Source: Paratinospora sagittata
Taxonomy: Eukaryota > Streptophyta > Magnoliopsida > Ranunculales > Menispermaceae
Direction of reading: 5' to 3'
DNA length: 64,000 bases
Assembly (NCBI GenBank): GCA_035771175.1
Contig: CM069600.1
Location: 9,819,729 to 9,883,728, forward strand
The notes under the pieces are model-generated. The model made no database searches. It was not told where the DNA came from and was given only the letters and a program-made list of their open reading frames with translations. The first letter of the stretch is position 1, and every line of letters starts with the position of its first letter. Made by a program: the position numbers and the translations under genes. Shown here in pieces: positions 53,243 to 63,225 of the stretch.

Positions 53243-53545
53243 CGCCTGAACAAAATTCTTTTTTCGACATCCCTCTACATATCAACATTTTCAAAAATAA
53301 AAGTCTAAACATGTCAACATTTCTAAAAAAACATGTTGACATCCCCTACATATTAACATTTTCAAAATAACTAGTCATCGTTTAACCCCTTATTCAGGCG
53401 GACGCCCGAACAAATTTTTTTTTTCGACATCCCTCTACATATCAACATTTTTAAAAATAAAAGTCTAAACATGTCAACATTTCTAAAAAAACATGTTGAC
53501 ATCCCCTACATATTAACATTTTCAAAATAACTAGTCATCGTTTAA
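53243..53545. repeat. 160-bp tandem duplication
   Basis: Two near-identical copies with period 160 (TTTTCGACATCCCTCTACAT at 53261 and 53421, and CATGTTGACATCCCCTACAT in each). Each copy also contains internal inverted AACATG/CATGTT motifs. Confidence 0.9.
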
Positions 53546-53867
53546 GTCAACTACTATATCTTGTCTATCACCCGCATTGTTTGTCACTTTGCTGCCATCA
53601 ACATTAAAAACAAAATAAGGGATTTCACATCCACGTGCTTATCATAGTCGAAATTTATGCCAATCTGGCGATATGAGAGGTATCGGTGATGCAGAAGCAA
53701 ACGTAATCTATGAAAAGTACAACATTACAATCATTATTTCTATTATTCTATAATTTACATTGAAACAAAATACAAAAAAAAAAAAAAACAATGACTGTAA
53801 TATACTGTTTAGAGGTTCACTTAATTGCTATAAAATAATTAATTTAGAGGGAATAATTGTAAAAGTA

Positions 53868-54037
53868 GAAGATAATCTAACTACAAAATAATATAACTAC
53901 AATATGCAACTACATGTTCATGTCCATGTTTGTTGTATCATTTATTACACGCCTCAAAATGTATATATCACACATATTCAATGGATATGAACATGTAGTA
54001 GTAATGTAGTTGTATTATTTTACAGTTAGATTAGCAT
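53868..54037. mobile_element. MITE, sibling of the element at 10419
   Basis: The left end reads AATCTAACTACAAAATAATA and the right end reversed reads AATCTAACTGTAAAATAATA. Inner arms share CTACATGTTCAT. It has the same TIR core and size (about 170 bp) as 10419-10588. The target duplication is not clear. Confidence 0.7.
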
Positions 54038-54148
54038 TTTCTTATAATAACTTATAATATATCCAGCATTAATTTGTTTTAGAAGAACCCATTATTGTGA
54101 ATGCAATCTAATAAAGGGTCTTGGGTTTCTAAATAATTATCTCAATTA

Positions 54149-54603
54149 GGTATGCACCGCTTCGTCAAAGTGGTTATCATGCTCGTAACCAATGTCAATC
54201 ACTCGCCTCAATGAAATTAGTAGAGGTTCGATTCTAAGGGACAAAGCTGTAAAACATTGCTGCATAGATAAAAATACCAACACAACATTATATGCTGATG
54301 CTATCAACAATCTCATATCTGAGAAAGTCATCCACTTCTCTTGGGATGTCACAGGGTCACTACACTGTAGAGAACTCATAATCTTTTGAACCCTCTCAAC
54401 ACTACCGAATAGCTTTAAGTACTGTGCCTCAAACCTTTGTACCTATCTCAGTAAGTCACATTTGACTTCGCTCCAACCATTTGTTCCCATACCCATTGAC
54501 TCAGCGATGACTCGGTATCCACAATGTCCATCGGCCATAACATCTCTGACATGGGCTATGTACTGATGCCAGCCAGGAGGAAGTTGATCTAAATATCCAT
54601 AAG
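54149..54603 (-). pseudogene. OTU-type cysteine protease pseudogene
   Basis: The minus strand encodes GYLDQLPPGWHQYIAHVRDV, then MADGHCGYRVIAESMG with the OTU catalytic motif Asp-Gly-x-Cys, then WSEVKCDLLR, a stop codon, and FEAQYLKLFGS, WMTFSDMRLLIASAYNVVLV and a final IDIGYEHDNHF (catalytic His region). This layout is that of OTU domains found in plant Mutator-like elements and their host relatives. The internal TAG and lack of a start make it a pseudogene. Confidence 0.75.
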
Positions 54604-55262
54604 ATCCATGAGACATTTGCAAGCGTGTCTTGTGAACCTTCGTTGGTTCTTCATTCTTCGGTCTAGTCTTTTACAATGATGAGATTGATGAACGAATAAA
54701 GTACGCAGACACATGCTCAAAAAATGAACACTTTTGGAAAAACTCGTGGATACAAGCACTTTTGATAAACAAGGGACCAGTTTTTCCCAAAATCGCTTTC
54801 GGTATAAGCGCTTTTGAAAAAACTCTCCCATTGAGATCCCAAATATAATTTCATTATAAATTTCATAAAATCATGAAAATGTCCTTTCCCACTATAATTA
54901 ATGAACACAAAAATTGCCGAATACAAGGCAAGAGTAATTAATTTACCCGGTTTCCTATCAAGATGAACATTATCAAAGATATATAAAACTTAAGCTAATA
55001 CTAAATATTTTAATATCAATATGATTCATGAAATAATGTACAATGAAGGGCATGTATCTATTTATGAAAATATACACAATATATCCTTGAAATAAACGCA
55101 TAAATTGTTCAATCATGTTTGTCAAATAGCTTCAATATATAGTTTCAATTATATAAAACATAGACATATAAGCTAGTAAACATGCTTATTGATTTATTAC
55201 TAACAATAAAGTCTAGGCTACAATTGAATTACCTGTTGATTCTAGTCCATGCCAATGACATT

Positions 55263-58200
55263 TTATAACCTCGATACTGAACACGGTTTGTCCCACTCGG
55301 TAACGACGTGTTCACGAGTAATTTCCTTGAGCGACCGGCATCCACTCAATGCCATCGTTAACTCAAATTCATCGCGAAGCATTTGAAGTACTTTTCTCAC
55401 ACCAGCCTCGCCTTCGGCAGCTAACGAGAACACGACAGGCCTTCCAAGCTACGATTTTGATTGAACAATCAGATGGGTCAAGAAGATTTAATACATATTG
55501 ATAGCAAAGTAAGTTTAGTTTAGCATATTTGTTTTGATATGTAGCATATAATAATTGTCTACTTACAAATACACCAGAGGCTCCCAAAGCCAATGCTTTG
55601 AAGACATCAGTACCACGTCGTACACCACCATCTAGGAAGACGGGAACTCGGCCTTGTGCTGCTTTGACAACCTAAAATTATCTCATAAGACAAATATAGT
55701 TAACATCATGGTACACATAGTTGAGCCTTTAACTATACTATAACTTTTGTAGGATCAATGCTCATTGCGTCGGTATCTCGGTATTTTAATTATTACAAAC
55801 CACATGATATCACTTGCATTATTTTTCTAAGTGTTCCAGCTAATTCATCAAGAACACATCAAATAGTAACTGTCAAAGAAACTACCAAGATCAAGCTCGA
55901 AGAACGACGACAAATTTTATATGTAATGCATTCGTTTGATCTTAGGTGTGTCGAAGAGACTACCAAGATCAACCTCTCGATCAATCTCAGCACTAAAACT
56001 CTCTAAATTGCAAAGTTTTCAAAATCACTTCGATTTCATATTTGATTTTGACAAAATATTTTTCGAAAAGTTTTCATCATAATTTCAATGAATTTTGAAT
56101 GATTTAAAAATGTTTAATCTTATATCAAAAAATTTTGATTCAATGGAATGGTTTTTAAATGTCAAAATATTGATTTTTTCAAAATCAGGAACCAATAGCG
56201 CGCTATATGACCCTATAACGCGCTATCCAGCCAATTGCCAAATTTTTCATAAAGCAATAGCACGCTATCATGTTGATTGGCAAAATTCTGATTTTCTTAA
56301 AAATAGGCAATAACGCGCCGATGATAGCTCGCTATCAAACTATTGCCAAAATTCTATTTTTTGTATTAAGGGCAATATGATAGCGCGTTATAAATGAGTT
56401 CTGAAAATCATGAACTCTTGATTTTCAGCATATCGAGCATCAATAGCCCGATATAGGCCAATATCGGGCATCATGAACAGACCAATAATGTGCTATAGGC
56501 CCTGATAGCGCGCTATCATTGCCTAAGGCAAAAATCTGACATTTCTGACAATAAAAACGTAGACACTTTCACTTGCTCAATTTTTAAATTTCTTGCACAG
56601 TTTTCCCAGGTTATCTTAACTGAAATATTCTCCACTAACACCTGGATGATTCTCATTGTCTCGCACGCCCATAACTACTTTACATTAAACAATATTTTGA
56701 ATTCAAATCAACCCACACTATCTTGTTCTTTAACCTGCAACTGCTCATTTTATAAAACACTTACTTTCTGATTTTAAAATGGACAACACACGATTTTTTC
56801 AAGTTAGACTGAGCTTTCCAAATAGTGTTTCAAGAGAAGAAAGTCTTGATTCTTGCATTGCACAAACAAGTTTTGAATTGAATCGAAATTGCAAACTGTT
56901 TTGAAGATAACCAAATTATTCAGCAAGTTCTTCATTTTTATGCTTTTTGTGTTGAGATTTCCAGAGGCTATCCATTGCTTTAAACTGTAAGTATATGAAG
57001 TGTTCTTAGTAAGAGAACATCTTCAAAAACTATATTTGTATTCCAACAAATATTGTAAGTGACTGAGGTCACAAGTGAAAAAGAGCTAAGTGATTTGGCT
57101 CTTGTAAAGGTTAACCTACACCTGTGAAGTAAGTGTTATAATCGGTTTGATCCCCAACCTTGAAGTAAGATCAATTAGTGGGAGGTATGAGAAAATCTTG
57201 ATTGGGGAGATCTAGTCGTGGACATAGGTCGTTAGCATTGAACCACGTTAAATCTTGTGTGCTTCAATTTCTCCCATTGCACTTTACTTGCTTTCTTTTC
57301 GATTTATTTTTAAAAGGTTAAAAACTTGCAACTCGTCCAATTCACCCCCCTCTTGGACGTTTAATCTGGGCCAACAACTTTTACGTCAATTGATTTTTAT
57401 CATGATATCAAAGCTATGAGTACACTTTGTGAACTCCTAGAGTCACCGAACAAGAATTCATTGTTTTTTATGTATACTTTTTATTACATAATATGTTTTC
57501 ATGGCCTTCAATCAAAATAACTGTGAGAAATCATGCATAAGAGTAATGTGAAGTACCTCTTCGAGACAACTTATAGTAGCGGGGATGTAATCAAGTTGGC
57601 GAGCTCCGTGGTTGGACACAATAATCCCAACTACCCCAACTTGTAATGCAATCTTTGCTGTGTGTCAACAACATGAGGGTTATAAAGAACAAATTGATTC
57701 CATAAATATGATCATCAAAACGATTATTACATAGCAGAACACTTTTACATTTCAGTTTCATTAATATGATACTAAAACTTCTCAAAATTAGTAAGAATTC
57801 TAAAGGGATGTCTTGTGGATCATAAACAAGAATATTTAAGGTCATAATCATTAAAATTTGTAATTTTTCCTTTTGGGAATTTAAAATTTTGTTAGAAATC
57901 TAACCAAGTTTTTTCACAAAATAAAATAAAAGTGGACTGCTTACTGTCTTCTGCTGTCACCACACCCTTTAGAAGAATTGGCAGCTTTGTTATTGTCTGA
58001 AGCCACTTTACATCCTGAGGAAACCCAAGGAAGAAACTATAAGCACAAGCAGTTTTAACTCTTTAACATGCTGATGCACATATAAATGTCTCTCATCAAA
58101 ATAAAATGAAGAATTAAAATAAAAAATAAAAATTATAATAAAAACCTTCCAGCTTAGAGATCGATCAAGTGGGCTGGCAATATATGAGGCAAGGCCAGAG

Positions 58201-60392
58201 TCATTTGTCTGCAAAGACCCAAAAACAACTACGATTAACAGTTTCATGAAAATGACAGAGAAAATTAAAGAAAAAAATAAAATTCATCAATATTTGGTGA
58301 ATAAATATTTTAGGTAATTTCTATGTTGCCCATGAATGCCAAAGAATTTTACTTAAATATTTTCAGGGAATAAGCATAGAGAACAAGTAAATATATCAAA
58401 AAAACAAAAAATGATAAAAATTGTAGACCTTGTCCGTCTTCCCAATGTCCAATCCTTCAAAGTTCATCAATGTCAAATATTTCGCCAAAGTAAATCTGTG
58501 GTAGAACAGATTAAATTAACAAAGTTTAAATTCTTAGGAAACTAATGGCTGTAAAACCTCAAGGTTCAAATAATGTTTGAAGTATCGGTCCATCCCAGCA
58601 ATATATAATGCATACCTGTTCTTGATATCAGCTTCCCTTCGACCAGTACTTGGAGCATCGACAGTGAGGACAATTGCTTTGAATCCTGCCCTTTCAGCTC
58701 TTCTAACCAGCTGTGGAACTAAGTTTCTGTCCTTGTATACCTGAAAAATACCAGAGTATATTATATCTATAGTGATGGTAAATCACTGATTGGTTTGTAA
58801 ATAAGAAAAGAATACATTCCATTTCAAGAGCAAATCGTCAAAATTAACCGAGAAAAGAATGGACAAAAAAAGAGCTATTGAACCTACATAGAGCTGGAAA
58901 AACCGAATGCCGGCTCCTGTTGAAGCAACCTCTTCAACACTCGACGTAGCCCTTGATGATAATGTCTGCAATGGATGCAAAAGTATGTTAAAAACTAACA
59001 AAAAATTATAATCACAAAAACGAATTTCAAATAAAATGATAATAGTTTTCATGGATAATTTTTGGTGAGTTGCTTTAAGTAGCTTGAGCTATTGGTGACT
59101 GCATCTAGATTTAAATGACTACTATACTGAGAGTTCAAGAAATCTTCACTTGATCCTAAGAACACAGTGGCAAGAATGTTCATATGGATTTCACACTTTT
59201 CTTGACCTGGGATCGAGCTTAAACTTGAAGAATATAGACAACATAAATGGAACATAAAAAATGAGAAGTTAAACCATAATAGTTCCTGCTGCCGATGCTG
59301 CCCGTGCTGTTGCATACTCTCCTACATGAGAACAAAAATCAGAGTTCAGAAAAAGTAGTTTTATCTTGTTTCCAAAACCAAAAATATAATAATTCAGAGT
59401 TTTTATTGATTGAATTGAATTATAAATCTAATCAAGTTTTAATAAACAAAATTATTATTACTATTATTAACATATGAACTGAAATTTTCATCAAGCATTT
59501 GAAAGGCTCAAAACACCAACCAGACCATTCAAAAGATCAGATTAACAGAGGCATATATCATACCTTCTGGGTGAGCCATTTTCTGCATGGAAGTTGGAGC
59601 GATCATGATCGGCATTGATATCTTGTAGCCCAATACAGTAGTCCTCAAGTCAATGTTGGTTACATCGATGAGAATGCGAGGTCGGAACCTATATTTCAGT
59701 TCAATTGGGACATGCTAAGAACATCAGCATGAAGTCTTCTTGGAACATGTTTACTAGAAAGAAAAATAATGAAAATAATAATAGTACTAAAAATAAAAAT
59801 AAACCATTTTGAAAAGATGAAGTGAGCTTCAACAAATAAAATCTCTCCAGTTAAAGATCATATTCACCGAAAAATAAAAATTATCTAAAAAACTTTTATC
59901 GTGAACAAATGAAAGGAAAAGAATGAATACACCATGAAATAAGTTTTCAAGCATTTTGAACACCATAAGAAATCCTTTTCTCTTATTATAATCAAGCACA
60001 GAGAACTGAAAGAACTTCATTAGATTGATGGCATGGTGATGAAAACAGAAAACCCAAAATTAAATAAATAAACCGAATAATCAAAAATTTTATTAGAGTT
60101 CTCATCAATGTATTATTTGAGCAGAAAAAGGAATTCTATAAGGTTTATCACATCAAAAGATACTTTTGGGGGTGCCCATGAAAATCAAAACATGCCCTTT
60201 AAAGTAATAAGAAATAGATAGTTTAGTATTAAATTAAAAAAAAAAAGAAGCTCACAAAATCCTTGAGAAGGCAGCTCTATTCTCCTTGAGGGTCCACTGA
60301 TCCTCTGCACCTGATGCATAGAAATCATACACCATTTTTGGAAGCTTCTCCTTTGCAATTTTCTCATACTCTGATACATTTGTTATCTCCAT
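55263..60392 (-). CDS. Glycolate oxidase-like protein, copy B, with altered active site
   Basis: Intact 11-exon paralogue of copy A. Exons in transcript order: 60392-60256, 59688-59564, 59321-59275, 58965-58888, 58740-58616, 58495-58429, 58208-58146, 58014-57945, 57657-57557, 55671-55567, 55448-55263; total 1104 nt, 367 residues, C-terminus Ser-Arg-Leu. All splice sites are GT-AG and there is no stop. Kept: Tyr129, Asp157, Arg164, Lys230, His254, Arg257 and DGGVRRGTD. Changed relative to copy A: Tyr24Phe (VYDFYAS), Ala79Ser, Trp108Arg ([12 protein letters not shown] to AGG), and PRL to PST with Thr158Ala just after Asp157; also [12 protein letters not shown] in the loop. Tyr24 and Trp108 line the substrate site in spinach glycolate oxidase (established). 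Activity or specificity is probably altered (inference); either a new 2-hydroxyacid oxidase or an enzyme on its way to becoming a pseudogene. Confidence 0.9.
55748..57376. mobile_element. Probable solo LTR in intron 9 of glycolate oxidase B
   Basis: Orthologous to the insertion at 43595-44927: TGTAGGATC...GGGCCAACA with ACTTT at 55743-55747 and 57377-57381. This copy is the longer (1629 bp) and keeps more of the repeated motifs (AATAGCGCGCTAT, CTATAACGCGCTATC, GATAGCGCGCTATC) between 56190 and 56520. Confidence 0.6.
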
Positions 60393-60417
60393 CTTGACAA
60401 TCTACTTTTTACCTTGC

Positions 60418-61003
60418 TCTAAAACAATCAATAAAAAGAAATCAAAAAATAATATATGTAAAGAAGCCCATCAATCACAACAACTAAAAATAATGAACAG
60501 ACCCAATAATCCAGGATTGATTAAATTCTGCCAAAATCACTAGAAAAAGTAAACACAAATTAAATACCCATTAAAAAGGTACTTTATAATAACTAAAAAG
60601 CAAATGCATAGATTGAACAAAAAGAAAGACAACACAATCCAGTGAAGTTCTAATAGTAAACAAACATATAGCATGGATTATGGGAGATAATTTTTCTTAA
60701 TCCCTTTTTAGAATCAACAGAAGCAATGATAAATACCCAAATCTGCCAATAAATTAAAAAAATAAAAAACCCATAACAAAGAAAAAAGGATCACAAAAAG
60801 AAAACACCCAATCAAAAACCAATATATTTGATGCTTAGTGAATAACTTCAAGGAAAACAAACACACAATCTTACAGTGAAAACTAAAAACAAACCCACCA
60901 TGAAATAGAATAAAAAAACGATTCCAAAAATCAAATACCCATAAACCCAATTCAAAGAGAATCAAAAGGAAAAGTTGAAAATAAGTTGACCACTTTACCT
61001 CAC
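60418..61003 (-). other. 5' UTR intron of glycolate oxidase B (predicted)
   Basis: Same donor (GTGAG|GTAAAG near 61003) and acceptor (TTTTAG|AGCAAG near 60418) as in copy A, with near-identical intron sequence. Confidence 0.5.
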
Positions 61004-61100
61004 AATAGTACTGAAACTGCAATTCCCAGAAGCGATCTTGTGAAGTTCAAATCAAAGCTTGATCAAAACCCAATCGATTATTATAAAATTTTAACAAGTA

Positions 61101-61400
61101 CCTCCTCCTCACATTTGTGAGGTGGAGGGAGGGAAACGAACTTGATAACAAGACAGAGACAGGTGAGAGAGAAGAAGCACCCATAAATGTGAGGAGGGAA
61201 AGGAATGTGATAACAAGACAGGCGACAGAGGTAGGTGAGCACCCATAAATGTGAGGAGGAGGGAAAGGAATGTGAGGAGGAGACAGGCGACAGAGGTAAG
61301 TGAGCACCCATAAATGTGAGGAGGAGGCAAAGGAACTAGATAACAAGACAGAGGCGACAGAGGCAGGTGAGAGAAGAAGCACACATATACCTGAGGAGGA
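61101..61400. repeat. Minisatellite upstream of glycolate oxidase B
   Basis: Four to five tandem units of about 65-72 bp with the theme CACCCATAAATGTGAGGAGG, then AAAGGAA(T/C)(G/T)(T/A)GA and GACAGGCGACAGAGG. On the sense (minus) strand of the gene it is CT-rich. It begins exactly where similarity to the copy A upstream flank ends. The 170-residue minus-strand frame across it is a repeat artefact rather than a credible protein. Confidence 0.85.
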
Positions 61401-62370
61401 AGAAAAAGAAAAAGGAATGTGAGATGAATGTATTTTTGGTCTCTCTTAATTACGGGAGAGAGTTTTTGTTTTCTTTGGATGAAGAAAGGGACCCGTGAAT
61501 GCAATAATGTATAAAAGAAAAAAATTAACCCAAAAATATGAGGACACGAAAGAAATTTGTTGATTTTAACGATTTGAAAAGCTAAGGAACAATTTTTTAA
61601 GGAGTTTGTTATTGAGCACATTAGCTTGCAGCACTGCCGTATGGGAGTAGAACCTATTTTATCATTAGTTTGTATCTTGATATATCACATATTAAAGTAA
61701 TGTAATTTTTTTTATTAATATATTAATTCGGTTATTCAACCCAATATAATAATTTTTCTTTGAAGTATTTTTTTTGTAATAATGATTTACTTTCGTCATA
61801 TCATTATATTATATTATATTATATTATATATATTAATTGCTTATATATTTATAATTAAAGGAAGAAAATAAGACTATTGAGAAGAAGATGAATTAAAAAA
61901 AATAAAATAAGGTGGTTTTATTTTTTAAATGTTTTATGTTCCATGTCTTTAAGGGACAAAAAAACAAAACAAAATTGTTTTTTAAAAAATGAACAAATTG
62001 CAACAAACTAATTATTAGATCTGTTAACTATTGACAATAATGAGTTTCTTTCCGTCATATCATTATATTATATTATATTATATTATATATTTTAATTGCT
62101 TATGTATCTATAATTGATGAAAGAGAAGAAGAAGATTGAGAAGATGATGATTTAAAAAAAAACAAATATATTACAAAAATTTAAGTTGTGAAATTTCTTG
62201 TGATTACATGATACGTATACTTTTAAATGTACCTTCCATAATATTGTCCCTATGTATTAACATATAGTTATATATAATCGAACCCGGTAAAGTTTTTCAT
62301 AAATGGAGCGCAAGCGAAACAGATAAATCATAAATGTACCCATGTACTCAATATATAAAGTAGTTATTTG
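61401..62370. other. AT-rich intergenic sequence with a direct duplication
   Basis: No gene seen. About 120 bp is duplicated (61786-61905 and 62041-62165), each copy with CGTCATATCATTATATTATA followed by TTAATTGCTTAT and a GAGAAGA-rich end. Confidence 0.6.
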
Positions 62371-62379
62371 TTTATTATA

Positions 62380-62743
62380 CTACATATAATTGCAATCATA
62401 TGATACAAATGTAGCAATAAATGGTAGTTTTGTATCTTTTAAGACCCGGCCAAAAGCCTTCAAACACTCCAAGATATGTATGAAAAACATCATCATCCAA
62501 TACAACCCTAATAATAGGACAACTAAGTAAGAATCAAAGCAAAATAAGTGTATTCGTCTTTCGTGGACTCCAGTTACGTATATATTCTTCGTGGAACTCC
62601 AAAAAAGGTCTACATTCATCATCTAAGAGCCGAGGTTGTATGCTAAAGTCATACATATCATTTGTTAATGGTATTATCAATGGATCTACTATAGCTGAAT
62701 TCGTAATTCTTCTTTGAAAATCTTCTCTTTCAATAGATTGCAT
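62380..62743 (-). other. Unidentified open stretches, possibly a degraded gene
   Basis: Two overlapping minus-strand frames have non-random composition (MQSIEREDFQRRITNSAIVD...RPFLEFHEEYIRNW, and in another frame VLDDDVFHTYLGVFEGFWPG). They could be one coding stretch broken by a frameshift near 62560. I recognise no family, and no splice-supported continuation is evident. Confidence 0.25.
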
Positions 62744-62904
62744 AGGGTTGATGTTAATATACTTAATATATCGTTGAGTCTGCGTCTACTTGACCAAATA
62801 CTTCAATTGTTGGTAAAAAAAAAAAAGTAATTGAGTTTGCAACCAGTTGAAGTTGTGTACTTTTTCAGCTTAAGCAACAATAAAAAAAAAATAAAAAAAG
62901 AACT

Positions 62905-63225
62905 CTGAAAATGGATTAGCAAGATATACCCATTATAAAGTGAATATATATTTGGTCAACAAATTTGCCCAGTGATACTAAGAAGAAAGTAAAAGACAAT
63001 AAAAGCTAAGAAATGGCTAATACCAAGGAAAATATAAAAAAGGATGATGCATGAAAGCAATGAGAAACTAAAAAAATGGATTAGCAAGTCATATCCATTA
63101 CAAAGTGAATAAATTTGGAAAAGAAATATGCTCAGTGATATTAAGAAAGAAAGTAAACGAAAATAAAAGCTAAGAGAGGACAACCACCAGAGAGAATATA
63201 AAAAAGATGATGAATGAAAAAATAT
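62905..63225. repeat. Tandem duplication of about 160 bp
   Basis: Two diverged copies share AAATGGATTAGCAAG, CCATTA(T/C)AAAGTGAATA, CTCAGTGATA(C/T)TAAGAA and AATAAAAGCTAAGA. No coding content. Confidence 0.75.

Larger units (their letters stand above)
50579..54950. mobile_element. Decayed Mutator-like region with plant mobile domain and OTU relics
   Basis: The left end GAGCAGCTAAATGAACCC with ACACCCGAGCCACCCT resembles the terminal repeat of the foldback element at 36904, and starts exactly where similarity to the flank copy at 40703 stops. It holds a PMD pseudogene (+), a minisatellite, a 160-bp tandem duplication, a small MITE and an OTU-like pseudogene (-). I could not find a matching right end before unit B begins at 55070, so it is truncated or rearranged. 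Confidence 0.55.
55070..61100. repeat. Tandem duplication unit B (glycolate oxidase B)
   Basis: Same orientation and gene structure as 42917-48709, about 12.15 kb apart at the left edge. Introns are still alignable by eye along their whole length, so the duplication is not ancient. Confidence 0.93.

Noticed and set aside
61109..61621. 170-residue minus-strand open frame upstream of glycolate oxidase B
   Set aside because: It runs through the CT-rich minisatellite, has repetitive low-complexity composition (LLLSPASV/SSHLWVL repeats) and no known domain.
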